From contig NZ_CABEHV010000004.1 of NCBI RefSeq assembly GCF_901542415.1, forward strand, positions 1,054,001-1,118,000: a DNA stretch of 64,000 nucleotides, read 5' to 3'. The notes under the pieces are model-generated. The model was not told where the DNA came from. It did no database searches and worked only from the letters and a program-made list of their open reading frames with translations. Below are positions 9,576 through 18,123 of this stretch, piece after piece. The stretch is from Streptococcus mitis. Lineage in GTDB: Bacteria; Bacillota; Bacilli; Lactobacillales; Streptococcaceae. The translations under genes were made by a program, and so were the position numbers. How positions within the stretch are numbered: position 1 is the stretch's first letter; each line of letters opens with the position of its first letter.

Positions 9576-10556
9576 TTACTTCACATACTTAAAAGGAATC
9601 TCACTGCCACAGAGCCAATTGTAGACTTGGTCGTTGACAAAAACATTCATAGTTTCATGAGCATACTCTGGCATGATACGATAGGCCTTATCGCAAGTCA
9701 GACGATTGTAAATCGCAAACTGGGTAATAGGGTAGCAAACATCATCGTCCAAGCCCGTAATCATCTTAATCTTACCTTTGATACGATGGGCAAGATTTTT
9801 CACATCGATATAGGCAAGGGTCGCCATAATCTCCTCCTCAGTTTCATGGAAGGGGTCGTGAAACTTGAAATAACGAAAAAGTTCGTCGTAAGCCTCGCTA
9901 GTATTCCCAATCTCAAGCACTCGTCTGAAGTCTGACAAGAATGGATAGATGGCAACAGTTTTCTCAATTCGAGGATTGAGCGCCGCCGCAACCAAGGCTA
10001 GAGCCCCTCCTTGCGAGGCACCATAGCTAGAAAGTCGCTTCTCATCTACCTGAGGCAGACTAGCAACAATTTCAACCAACTGGTAAATATCCAGATAAAC
10101 ATCCTTATAAAAGAGGTGATCCCGACCTTCCACAGCACCACGGATAATATGCCCCTTAACGGTATTCCCTAGAGGAGAACGCAAGCCGTCTTGTGAATAT
10201 CCCGACTGGCCTCGAACATCCATGGAAACAACACCGTAACCAGCTACGGTGAAAGCCAACATGTCGGCCCAGTCCCAGCCACGTCCCATATAACCATGGA
10301 AATGGAAGATTAGCGGAACCTTCTCCTCACTTTTTGGAAGAACGACGCGCGCATAGACCTTACCTTCATTGGTTCCTTCAAAGGTTAATTCATAGCACTT
10401 TACTTGAGGAATGTGGAAATCTCTTTCCTCCAACTGATAGGCTGGAATAGTTGAAACTTTTTTCACTTCCTCATCCCAGAAAGCATCAAAGTCCTCTGGA
10501 ACCTCATCTCGTCCTTTATAAGTCTTAATTTCTTCTAATAAAGCTGGATTTTTCAT
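9576..10556 (-). CDS. Cephalosporin-C deacetylase / acetyl xylan esterase family
   Basis: 326 residues, alpha/beta-hydrolase of carbohydrate esterase family 7; removes acetyl groups from small acetylated sugars or other esters in the cytoplasm (no signal peptide). Nucleophile Ser181 in GASQGG; acid and base candidates in GLDDDVCYP and YAHE near the C-terminus; oxyanion region HFHGYMGRGW. Start chosen at ATG 10556 with AAGGAG upstream. A longer in-frame reading to 10778 is translated RUP sequence and is not real. It corresponds to the gene between the nan locus and recG in pneumococcus. Confidence 0.9.
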   Translation of the reverse strand: MKNPALLEEIKTYKGRDEVPEDFDAFWDEEVKKVSTIPAYQLEERDFHIPQVKCYELTFEGTNEGKVYARVVLPKSEEKVPLIFHFHGYMGRGWDWADMLAFTVAGYGVVSMDVRGQSGYSQDGLRSPLGNTVKGHIIRGAVEGRDHLFYKDVYLDIYQLVEIVASLPQVDEKRLSSYGASQGGALALVAAALNPRIEKTVAIYPFLSDFRRVLEIGNTSEAYDELFRYFKFHDPFHETEEEIMATLAYIDVKNLAHRIKGKIKMITGLDDDVCYPITQFAIYNRLTCDKAYRIMPEYAHETMNVFVNDQVYNWLCGSEIPFKYVK

Positions 10557-10631
10557 AATATGCTCCTTCTTTTTTGTAATCGCTATCACCACTCTAGCAT
10601 ATCTAGAAAAGCAATGCAAGAAAGAAGGGTA

Positions 10632-10784
10632 ATACTCTTCGAAAATCTCTTCAAACCACGTCAGCTTCGCCTTGCCGTATATATATATGTTACTGACTTC
10701 GTCAGTTCTATCTGCAACCTCAAAACAGTGTTTTGAGCAACCTGCGGCTAGTTTCCTAGTTTGCTCTTTGATTTTCATTGGGTC
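10632..10784 (-). repeat. RUP-type element, long variant
   Basis: About 153 bp. It has the usual ends but an expanded middle containing TATATATATA and a CTGACTTCGTCAG palindrome. The right end is degraded (GGGT for GTAT). It covers most of the gap between the deacetylase and the Rpn gene. Confidence 0.85.
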
Positions 10785-10839
10785 ACTTCTAAAACTAACT
10801 TCCAGTTTTGGGAGAGAGAGGGAAGTTACTTTGAGAAGT
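10785..10839. other. Nested palindrome ending in a T-run
   Basis: Outer arms ACTTCT/AGAAGT and inner arms AACTTCC/GGAAGTT are symmetrically placed around a purine-rich loop. The structure is followed by TTACGCTTTTTT, so on the plus strand it resembles an intrinsic terminator, directly in front of a cin-box. Confidence 0.6.
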
Positions 10840-10849
10840 TACGCTTTTT

Positions 10850-10857
10850 TACGAATA
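10850..10857 (+). promoter_or_regulatory. cin-box (competence sigma-X promoter) candidate
   Basis: Exact TACGAATA preceded by a T-tract (CTTTTTT), the pattern recognised by ComX/SigX in streptococci. It lies 69 bp before the Rpn start codon on the same strand. Confidence 0.55.
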
Positions 10858-10902
10858 AATAGATAGAAGCACTAAATCTAGTCAACCTAGAGGTAAAAAT
10901 GT

Positions 10903-10910
10903 GCTATAAT
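10903..10910 (+). promoter_or_regulatory. Extended -10 promoter of the Rpn gene
   Basis: TGCTATAAT without a good -35, 16 bp before the start codon. It would give basal expression independent of competence. Confidence 0.55.
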
Positions 10911-10925
10911 GAAAGGAGAGAAAGA

Positions 10926-11837
10926 ATGATTCTCAGACATCCGGGCATTAGCCCGACCAATGATTTAGTGGCTAAGAAGATTTTTAGCAACCCAGAAATC
11001 ACTTGTCAATTTATTCGCGATATGCTGGACTTACCAGCCAAAAATGTGACCATTTTGGAGGGAAGCAATATTCACGTATTACCCTCCATACCTTATTCAG
11101 TGCAGGATTTCTATACCAGTATAGACGTTTTAGCGGAGTTAGACAACGGCACCCAGGTTATTATCGAAATACAAGTGCATCATCAGAATTTTTTCATCAA
11201 TCGCCTGTGGGCTTATCTGTGCAGTCAGGTCAATCAGAATCTTGAAAAAATTCGCCAACGTGAAGGTGACACACACCAGAGTTACAAACATATCGCACCA
11301 GTATACGCAATTGCTATTGTGGATAGTAATTATTTCTCAGATGACCTAGCCTTTCACAGTTTCAGTATGCGTGAGGACACGACAGGTGAGGTTTTAACCA
11401 TTACCAACAATGGTCAGGAAAACCATTTAGTTAAGATGGCGTTCTTGGAACTAAAAAAATACAGAGAAACCAGCAAAGATAGCATTCGCAAACCATGGTT
11501 AGAGTTTTTTGGGAATAAACCCTTTACTCAGCAACCCGAGCGAGCTATTAGCCAGGCAGTCCAACTGCTAGACTATAAGAGCTGGTCCGAGGAGGACAGG
11601 AAAATGTTTAGTCAACTACGTATGCGCGAAGAACAGGCATTGCTAGCACAGGACTATGCCTTGGAAACTGCTAGAGCAGAGGGCATTGAACAAGGCCGAG
11701 AAGAGGGAGTTGAACACGGTCTAGAGCGTGGGAAAATCTTTACCTTTCTAGATTTAGTACGCCAACATGTTTTAACTTCCGAATTTGCGAGTGAACAATT
11801 GGGTATGACCGTTGATGAGTTTGAGGCCTTGTTGTAA
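10926..11837 (+). CDS. Rpn-family recombination-promoting nuclease / putative transposase
   Basis: 303 residues, PD-(D/E)XK nuclease family related to E. coli RpnA-E and to the YhgA-like putative transposases. The nuclease core is near residues 60-90: an acidic stretch IDVLAELDNG followed by IIEIQVHH, giving the D...E-x-Q signature. The C-terminal part has a charged helix EGIEQGREEGVEHGLERGK, a typical low-complexity tail of this family. Start at 10926 follows AGGAGAG; the upstream ATG at 10899 lacks a site. It probably nicks or cuts DNA and promotes RecA-independent recombination (family knowledge). A decayed partial copy lies just downstream, indicating past duplication. A cin-box lies upstream. 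Confidence 0.85.
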   Translation: MILRHPGISPTNDLVAKKIFSNPEITCQFIRDMLDLPAKNVTILEGSNIHVLPSIPYSVQDFYTSIDVLAELDNGTQVIIEIQVHHQNFFINRLWAYLCSQVNQNLEKIRQREGDTHQSYKHIAPVYAIAIVDSNYFSDDLAFHSFSMREDTTGEVLTITNNGQENHLVKMAFLELKKYRETSKDSIRKPWLEFFGNKPFTQQPERAISQAVQLLDYKSWSEEDRKMFSQLRMREEQALLAQDYALETARAEGIEQGREEGVEHGLERGKIFTFLDLVRQHVLTSEFASEQLGMTVDEFEALL

Positions 11838-11844
11838 GACCAGC

Positions 11845-11950
11845 ACTAACAGTCAGAAAAACCATCTAGTCAAGATGGCATTTTTGGAATTAAAAAATAT
11901 AGAGAAACCAGCAAGGACAGGGTTCGCAAGCCGTGGTTGGAGTTTTTGTA
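11845..11950 (+). pseudogene. Remnant of an Rpn-family gene
   Basis: About 105 bp closely resembles 11397-11511 of the neighbouring Rpn gene (for example TCAAGATGGCATTTTTGGAA against TTAAGATGGCGTTCTTGGAA, and AGAGAAACCAGCAA in both). The reading frame is interrupted and both ends are missing. Confidence 0.85.
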
Positions 11951-12137
11951 AATCATTAAATCAATGACAGATTTTTCCGTAATAGATGGAAGAATCTGTT
12001 TTTTAGTTATGCTAGATGTGGGTTCTGAAATAGTAAGATATGGTGTATTGAAATAAGATATGAACAAAGAAATTAGGAAAGTCAAATTATAGTTAAATGA
12101 AATAAAAACTGAACAAATTAATTGCGGAATTCAAACT

Positions 12138-12242
12138 AATTTCTAACAATGTTTTAGAAAACACGGTGGACTATTCAAGATTCAATCTACTATAATTTCT
12201 AGAAATTTTTTAGAATCCGCAGTGTGCTATTTTAGATTCAAT
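12138..12242. repeat. Two imperfect 49-bp direct repeats
   Basis: Copy 1 at 12138-12186 and copy 2 at 12194-12242 match at 38 of 49 positions. Both start AATTTCTA, share TTTTAGAA and CTATT, and end AGATTCAAT. The origin is not recognised. The rest of 11951-12260 is AT-rich without a gene I can support. Confidence 0.75.
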
Positions 12243-12263
12243 AAATTGTGCTTTTAAAAACGA

Positions 12264-12287
12264 AAAAAGAGCATTTCCGCCCTTTTT
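12264..12287 (-). terminator. Terminator after the 20-codon peptide gene
   Basis: Minus strand AAAAAGGGC-GGAAAT-GCTCTTTTT, a nine-pair stem with one G-U pair and a T-run. Confidence 0.75.
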
Positions 12288-12300
12288 CTCCTGCTCAATC

Positions 12301-12363
12301 TTAGTTTTTTGCTTCTTTCTTCTGGAAAGTGGTTTGGTAATTTACTTTAATCGTTACTGTCAT
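12301..12363 (-). CDS. 20-residue peptide of unknown function
   Basis: The reading frame encodes MTVTIKVNYQTTFQKKEAKN. It has a ribosome binding site (GAGGA, 8 nt before ATG), a possible -10 TATACT at 12395-12400, and an intrinsic terminator 14 bp after the stop, so it looks like a complete tiny transcription unit downstream of recG. No signal sequence, no Cys, and a basic tail. It could be a small regulatory or structural peptide, or chance. I do not recognise a family. Confidence 0.5.
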   Translation of the reverse strand: MTVTIKVNYQTTFQKKEAKN

Positions 12364-12444
12364 GTGAGAGTCCTCGTTTCTTTTTGATGACTCTAGTATA
12401 AGGGCCGAACCTGAAAGCTAGCTTAAGATTTCCTTAGAAAAAGC

Positions 12445-14460
12445 TTAATCTAGATGTTCTTTCTTCTCCAAATGAAGGGCAATCATGCGCCATTCTGGAT
12501 CCTCTTGCCAAGCTTCTATCGAACTAATGTAACTAGCAACTTTTCTGGCTTCTTCTAAAATTGGAAAATCTTCAATAATATCAGCCACTTGGAATTCTGG
12601 AAGTCCTGACTGTCTGGTTCCAAAAATTTCACCTGAACCACGCATTTTCAAATCTTCCTCAGCAAGAACAAAACCATTGGTGGTTTCTGTCATGATGCGC
12701 ATACGGTCTTTCCCAGAATCCGTCTTGGGATTGGCAACAAGAACTGCATAGGACTGCTTATCTCCCCGACCAACACGACCTCTGAGCTGGTGAAGCTGGC
12801 TGAGCCCGAAGCGATCGGCATCCATGATAATCATGACGGTCGCATTGGGAATATTGACCCCTACCTCGATAACCGTCGTTGAAACCAGAATATCCGTTTT
12901 TCGCTCTTTGAACTCCTGCATAATCTGGTCTTTTTCGTCACTCTTCATCTTACCATGTAGAAGAGCCACCTCTGCCTTACCAGCAAAATGAGCCGTCAAT
13001 TCCTCAGATAAAGCAATAGCATTTTTCAAATCCAGAGCTTCTGATTCTTCAATCAAGGGAGAGATGACATAGGCTTGTGAACCTTTTTGAATTTCCCCCT
13101 CTAACCAAGTCAAGACCTGAGATAGTTGCTCATGCTTGATCCAGCGTGTCACAATAGGCTTCCGCCCTGCTGGCATCTGGTCAATAATGGAAACATCCAT
13201 ATCGCCAAATGCCGTGATAGCCAGCGTCCGTGGTATGGGAGTCGCCGTCATCATGAGGACATCTGGGTTGTCGCCTTTTTCTCTCAGAACACGCCTTTGC
13301 CCTACACCAAAGCGGTGCTGCTCATCGATGATAATCAAGCCAAGACGAGCATAATCTACCCCATCCTGAATCAGAGCGTGGGTTCCGATAATCAAATCAG
13401 CCTCACCCTTGGCAATAGTCTCCAAGACTTCTCTCTTTTCTGCAGCTTTCAAGGAACCTGTCAAAAGAGCCAGTTTCAAGTCTGGAAAAAGGTTCTGTAA
13501 ACTCTCAAAATGTTGCTCTGCGAGGATTTCTGTTGGTACCATTAGGGCAGCCTGATAACCAGCTGTCACCGCCGCAAACATGGCCAAGCCAGCAACCACA
13601 GTTTTTCCGCTCCCCACATCACCTTGTAAGAGACGATTCATGTGGTGGTCGGACTTCATGTCTGTCAAAATTTCCTGCAAACTCTTTTCCTGAGCTTGGG
13701 TTAGGTCAAATGGCAGATTTTCTTTAACAGCTGTCACTTTTTCCTGAGACCAATTCAGAACCAGACCGCTTCCCTGAACTCTGTTTTTAGACTTGAGCGT
13801 CTGCAATTGCATTTGGAAATAAAAGAGTTCCTCAAACTTGATACGGCGAAGGGCCTGCTTGTATTCTGCCAAATCCTTAGGGAAATGCATGGCTCGAACT
13901 GCCTGACAACGGGACATAAGTTTGTATTTATCCAGTAAAGACTGGGGCAGATTTTCCTCAATCAAGAGGTCCAGCCCCTGATCAAAGGCTGTCTTGATGA
14001 CCTTGACCAGACTTGCCTGACTGATTCCTTGAGCCAAACGATAGACAGGCTGGAGGTCATCTTCCACCTGAGCTAGGACCTTCATCCCAGTTAGACTAGC
14101 CTTGGCACGATCCCATTTTCCAAAGACAGCAAGAGTTGCTCCCAACTCTATCTTATCAGCCAGATAGGGCTGGTTAAAGAAATTCACCGCAAAAACGACT
14201 TCTCCCTGCTTAAGACTAAAGCGCAGGCGATTGCGCTTGAATCCATAATACTGGACACTGGCAGGAGTCACGACTTGACCAGATAGGACTGCCTTCTCCC
14301 CGTCCTCTAGTTCCAATACTTGCTTGGTTTTGAAGTCTTCATAACGGAAAGGAAAGTAGAGCAAGAGGTCTTGCAAATTTTCAATTCCTAGTTTGGCGTA
14401 TTTTTCTGCTGACTTTGGTCCCACACCAGGTAAGACATGCAAGGGTTGATGTAGATTCAT
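12445..14460 (-). CDS. recG: ATP-dependent DNA helicase RecG
   Basis: 671 residues, full length. It remodels stalled forks and branch-migrates Holliday junctions. N-terminal wedge/OB domain (about 1-240), Walker A GDVGSGKT (about 280-287), DEQH box in IIIDEQHRFG, motif III MMTATPIPRT, and motif VI QLRGRVGRG. The start at 14460 is followed by LHVLPGVGPKSAEKYAKLGI, the usual RecG N-terminus. It lies directly downstream of alr (18 bp). No oddities. Confidence 0.97.
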   Translation of the reverse strand: MNLHQPLHVLPGVGPKSAEKYAKLGIENLQDLLLYFPFRYEDFKTKQVLELEDGEKAVLSGQVVTPASVQYYGFKRNRLRFSLKQGEVVFAVNFFNQPYLADKIELGATLAVFGKWDRAKASLTGMKVLAQVEDDLQPVYRLAQGISQASLVKVIKTAFDQGLDLLIEENLPQSLLDKYKLMSRCQAVRAMHFPKDLAEYKQALRRIKFEELFYFQMQLQTLKSKNRVQGSGLVLNWSQEKVTAVKENLPFDLTQAQEKSLQEILTDMKSDHHMNRLLQGDVGSGKTVVAGLAMFAAVTAGYQAALMVPTEILAEQHFESLQNLFPDLKLALLTGSLKAAEKREVLETIAKGEADLIIGTHALIQDGVDYARLGLIIIDEQHRFGVGQRRVLREKGDNPDVLMMTATPIPRTLAITAFGDMDVSIIDQMPAGRKPIVTRWIKHEQLSQVLTWLEGEIQKGSQAYVISPLIEESEALDLKNAIALSEELTAHFAGKAEVALLHGKMKSDEKDQIMQEFKERKTDILVSTTVIEVGVNIPNATVMIIMDADRFGLSQLHQLRGRVGRGDKQSYAVLVANPKTDSGKDRMRIMTETTNGFVLAEEDLKMRGSGEIFGTRQSGLPEFQVADIIEDFPILEEARKVASYISSIEAWQEDPEWRMIALHLEKKEHLD

Positions 14461-14478
14461 GCTCCACTCCTTTCTTTT

Positions 14479-15582
14479 CTAATAATATTCTCTCGGAATG
14501 CGGTCGCTGAGAAGACAAACCACCTCATAGTTAATAGTCCCACGGTAGGTCGCTACCTGAGTAGCTGTGATTTCCTTGCCCCCGTTAGAACCAATCAAAG
14601 TTACCTTGGTTCCCAGTGGATAAAGCTTAGGCAGACGAATGGTGATTTGGTCCATAGAAACCCGCCCAACGATTGGGCAAGCTTGGCCATCTACCAAGAC
14701 GGAGAAATTCTGCATATCACGTGTCCAACCATCCGCATAGCCGATTGGCACGGTCGCGATGACTTGCTCGCTATCCGCTTGATAAGTTGCTCCATAGCCC
14801 ATGCAAGCTCCAGCTGAAACTGTCTTGACATGGACTAAAGCAGACTCCAAGGTCAAGGCTGGTGTCAGGTCATAAGGCAAATCCAAAACCTCTCCACTTG
14901 GATTGAGACCATACATAGCGTCTCCCATACGAACCGCGTTAAAAATAGTCTCTGCATGCCAAAGAGTCGTTGCCGAATTGCTGGCATGAACCAGCTCTGG
15001 AAGACCTTTCATACTGGCCAAAATAGTTTTAAACCGTTCTAACTGTTCATTAAAGTAGGTATCTGATTCCTCATCTGCAGTCGCAAAGTGGGTAAAAATC
15101 CCTTCAACACGAGCACCATGTTGTTGGAGCAAATCTTGAGCCTGCTCAGCTTCACTAGCCTCTCGAAAACCAATCCGTCCCATTCCTGAATCAATCTTGA
15201 GATGGACTGTCAATCCAGTTAGGTCCGCTTCCTTATCTAAGAGTGCTTGAATCCACTCCAGTCCAGCCACAGTCAAGGCGATATCGTATTCTTTAGCAAG
15301 AGAAACAGCTTCGATTTCAGAAACTCCTAAAATAAGGATTTTCTTGCTGAGTCCAGCTTGTCTGAGTTCAATGGCTTCATCAATATTGGAAACGCAAAAG
15401 CCATCAACATCATCTTGAATCGCCTTGGCAACGGCAACAGCTCCATGTCCATAAGCATTGGCCTTGACCACAGCCCACTTGAGCGTTCCTTGAGGGATAT
15501 GAGCCCCCATTTGCTGAATATTGTGTCGAATAGCTCCCAGATGAATCAGAGCCTTGGTTGGTCTATGTGGACTAGCTTTCAT
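14479..15582 (-). CDS. alr: Alanine racemase
   Basis: 367 residues, PLP enzyme making D-alanine for peptidoglycan. Pyridoxal Lys40 in [10 protein letters not shown]; second catalytic Tyr in the GYGATYQ segment; C-terminal beta domain with [10 protein letters not shown]. The start is ATG 15582 with GGAGG six bases upstream; the longer reading to 15603 is not needed. Overlaps the end of acpS by 11 bp, so translation is probably coupled. Confidence 0.96.
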   Translation of the reverse strand: MKASPHRPTKALIHLGAIRHNIQQMGAHIPQGTLKWAVVKANAYGHGAVAVAKAIQDDVDGFCVSNIDEAIELRQAGLSKKILILGVSEIEAVSLAKEYDIALTVAGLEWIQALLDKEADLTGLTVHLKIDSGMGRIGFREASEAEQAQDLLQQHGARVEGIFTHFATADEESDTYFNEQLERFKTILASMKGLPELVHASNSATTLWHAETIFNAVRMGDAMYGLNPSGEVLDLPYDLTPALTLESALVHVKTVSAGACMGYGATYQADSEQVIATVPIGYADGWTRDMQNFSVLVDGQACPIVGRVSMDQITIRLPKLYPLGTKVTLIGSNGGKEITATQVATYRGTINYEVVCLLSDRIPREYY

Positions 15583-15934
15583 GATTTTCCTCCAAAATGA
15601 CACTGGCTGTCACAAACTGATCTGTGTGGCTGATAGACAGCCAAATCCTTCCTGAAAATGGTGACTGACTAAAATAAGGCGCCCCGCGTTCATTGCTCAA
15701 GACTTCCAAATCCTGAAAACCAAGCTTTCCAACGCCCGTTCCCATAGCCTTGGAAAAGGCCTCCTTAGCCGACCAGCGACCAGCTAAATATTCAATCTGC
15801 CTGCGCCCTTTAAGACTGGTAAACCGTTCCATTTCCTTAGCGGTCAGCACGCGCTTGGCAAATCCTTCATGTCGTGTAACTGCGCTTTCTATCGAAGCCA
15901 ATTCTTCGATGTCAATTCCATGTCCAACTATCAT
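15572..15934 (-). CDS. acpS: Holo-[acyl-carrier-protein] synthase
   Basis: 120 residues, transfers 4'-phosphopantetheine from CoA to ACP. The signatures are GHGIDIEEL (Mg-binding Asp) at the N-terminus and [17 protein letters not shown] in the middle. MIVGHG at 15934 is the normal family start; an ATG two codons upstream (15940) is also possible, and neither has a strong ribosome binding site. It lies 44 bp downstream of the second DAHP synthase and overlaps alr. Confidence 0.95.
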   Translation of the reverse strand: MIVGHGIDIEELASIESAVTRHEGFAKRVLTAKEMERFTSLKGRRQIEYLAGRWSAKEAFSKAMGTGVGKLGFQDLEVLSNERGAPYFSQSPFSGRIWLSISHTDQFVTASVILEENHES

Positions 15935-15978
15935 TCTCATCAAAAGGAGTTGAGATTCCCCAACTCCATCCTTTTCAC

Positions 15979-17010
15979 TTATTTTGTCAAGGTAGCATAA
16001 ATCTCTTCTACCAAAGCCTCTGTATTTTCCCAACCTAGGCAAGGATCGGTAATGGAGCAACCAAATACCTCTGGTTGATTTTGACGACCATCTGCTAGGT
16101 AAGATTCAATCATAAAGCCTCGAACTATCTTTTTAATCTTCTCATTCCAATCACGATTCTGCAAGGTCTTACGAACCACTCGAATCTGCTCCATATATTG
16201 CTTGCCTGAGTTATCATGGTTGGTATCAATGAGGATAAAGGGATTTTCAAGCCCCATAGTCTCATAGCGTTCAATGGCATTTAGCAAGGTTTCATAGTAA
16301 AAGTTAGGCTCATTTTTCCCATATTCATTGACTGCACCACGAAGGATGACGTGGGCCAAGGGATTTCCTGAAGTCTCAACTTCTTGACCATGGAAGAGGA
16401 AGGTCTGTTTATTTTGAGCGGCATAGATGCCATTAAACATAACACCAAGATTTCCAGAGGTTGGATTTTTCATTCCGACTGGTGCATCAATTCCTGAAGC
16501 CACAAAGCGGTGCTCTTGGTCTTCCACAGAACGAGCTCCTACAGCATGGTAGCTGACCAAATCATCTACCAAGACCAGATTTGACGGATAAAGCATCTCG
16601 TCTGCCGTTGTCAAACCAGTCTCTGTAATCACGCGGTAGTGCAACTGGCGCACAGCTTGCAAGCCGTTAATCAGGCTTGGAGCCTTAGAAGTATCTGGTT
16701 GGTGAACCAAACCTTTATAGCCGTCTCCGTTAGTACGAGGTTTAGCTGTATAAACACGCATAACCATGAAAATCTTGTCCGCCACCTTCTTCTGCAAGGC
16801 GGATAAACGGCAGGCATATTCCAAGACAGCCTCTTCATTATCAGAAGAGCAAGGACCAATCACCAAAAGGATACGGTCATCTTCCCCTGAAATAATGTCT
16901 GCCAATTCTCTATCACGACGCTCCTTTAGTCGCAAGGCTTCCGCAGACAATTGAGTTTCTGCCTTGATTGCTTCAATATCGATTTCTTGACCTTTTTCAA
17001 TAAATGCCAT
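15979..17010 (-). CDS. aroG2: DAHP synthase, second copy
   Basis: 343 residues, class I 3-deoxy-D-arabino-heptulosonate-7-phosphate synthase, first step of the shikimate pathway. Motifs: [37 protein letters not shown]-type substrate region, [13 protein letters not shown] and [10 protein letters not shown]. Its ribosome binding site AGGAG lies in the 3' end of the preceding paralogue, from which it is separated by one base. The two proteins are clearly tandem duplicates; different feedback control by Phe, Tyr or Trp is likely but cannot be read from sequence alone. Confidence 0.95.
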   Translation of the reverse strand: MAFIEKGQEIDIEAIKAETQLSAEALRLKERRDRELADIISGEDDRILLVIGPCSSDNEEAVLEYACRLSALQKKVADKIFMVMRVYTAKPRTNGDGYKGLVHQPDTSKAPSLINGLQAVRQLHYRVITETGLTTADEMLYPSNLVLVDDLVSYHAVGARSVEDQEHRFVASGIDAPVGMKNPTSGNLGVMFNGIYAAQNKQTFLFHGQEVETSGNPLAHVILRGAVNEYGKNEPNFYYETLLNAIERYETMGLENPFILIDTNHDNSGKQYMEQIRVVRKTLQNRDWNEKIKKIVRGFMIESYLADGRQNQPEVFGCSITDPCLGWENTEALVEEIYATLTK

Positions 17011-17011
17011 C

Positions 17012-18043
17012 TTATTCTCCTAGCGTTTGGTAGATTTCTCTGACGAGGGCTTCCGTATTTTCCCAGCCAAGGCAAGGGTCTGTGATCGACTTGCCAAATA
17101 CTTCTGGTTCGTTCTGACGACCGTCTTCTAGATAAGACTCAATCATAAAGCCACGAACATACTGCTTGATTTTTTCATTCCAATCACGGTTAATCAAGGT
17201 CTGGCGGACAATTCGAATCTGATCCATGTATTGCTTACCAGAGTTGTCATGATTGGTATCCACAATGATAAAAGGATTTTCCAAGCCCATTTTCTCATAC
17301 TGGGCAATAGTATCCATCAAATTATCATAGTAGTAATTAGGAATATTCTTACCATACTCATTGATTGCTCCACGAAGAATGGCGTGCGAAAGCGGGTTCC
17401 CAGTTGTTTCCACTTCTTTTCCTAAGAAAAGGAAGCTTTGTTTGTTTTGAGCAGCATAAATCCCATTAAACATGACATTGAGATTTCCAGAGGTTGGATT
17501 TTTAAACCCAGTAGCAAAATCTGCCCCACTTGCCACAAAGCGGTGTTGCTGGTCTTCAACTGAACGGGCACCAACCGCCATGTAAGAAATCAAATCATCC
17601 ACAAGCGGAAGATTTTCAGGATAAAGCATTTCATCAGCTGTTGTCATACCTGTTTCTGTGATAACACGATAATGAAGATGTCGAACGGCTTTGATTCCGT
17701 TGATGAGGCTAGGGGCTTCTGTCGCATTAGGCTGGTGAATCAAGCCCTTATAGCCATCTCCGTTGGTACGGGGTTTAGCAGTATAAACACGCATAACCAT
17801 AAAGATACGGTCTGCCACTTCTTCTTGCAAAGCTGCCAAACGCTTAGCGTACTCAAGAACAGCTTCTTCATTGTCAGATGAGCATGGCCCGATTACCAAG
17901 AGAATCCGTTGGTCTTCTCCACGTATAATGGCTTCTAGCTCTTTATCGCGCTGAGATTTTCTCTCCAAAGCTTGGCCTTCTAATTTTGATAAGGCACGAA
18001 CTTCTTCAATATTAATTTTAGGACTTTTTGCTGTAAATACCAT
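17012..18043 (-). CDS. aroG1: DAHP synthase, first copy
   Basis: 343 residues, same class and length as the downstream paralogue with most residues shared across the catalytic core ([39 protein letters not shown]). Divergence is mainly in the first 30 residues and in surface loops. Start at 18043 with GGAGATGAG upstream. It follows secA after an inverted repeat, so some transcription may come from the secA promoter. Confidence 0.95.
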   Translation of the reverse strand: MVFTAKSPKINIEEVRALSKLEGQALERKSQRDKELEAIIRGEDQRILLVIGPCSSDNEEAVLEYAKRLAALQEEVADRIFMVMRVYTAKPRTNGDGYKGLIHQPNATEAPSLINGIKAVRHLHYRVITETGMTTADEMLYPENLPLVDDLISYMAVGARSVEDQQHRFVASGADFATGFKNPTSGNLNVMFNGIYAAQNKQSFLFLGKEVETTGNPLSHAILRGAINEYGKNIPNYYYDNLMDTIAQYEKMGLENPFIIVDTNHDNSGKQYMDQIRIVRQTLINRDWNEKIKQYVRGFMIESYLEDGRQNEPEVFGKSITDPCLGWENTEALVREIYQTLGE

Positions 18044-18066
18044 AACTCATCTCCTTATAAATCAAA

Positions 18067-18105
18067 CGGATACCAAGTAAAAATTTACTTTTCACAAGGT
18101 ATCCG
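18067..18105. terminator. Inverted repeat between secA and aroG1
   Basis: CGGATACC...GGTATCCG with an inner AAGTAAA/TTTACTT palindrome. There is no strong T-run on either side, so it is more likely a weak terminator or processing site than a full stop. Confidence 0.5.
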
Positions 18106-18123
18106 CCTCTAAACTATCTCATT

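Noticed and set aside
10557..10778. N-terminal extension of the deacetylase through the gap
   Set aside because: The added residues are translated RUP sequence; the ATG at 10556 has a good ribosome binding site and gives the normal family N-terminus.
11870..12085. 71-codon minus-strand frame after the Rpn gene
   Set aside because: It starts without a ribosome binding site and runs over the Rpn remnant; low-complexity sequence in a non-coding gap.
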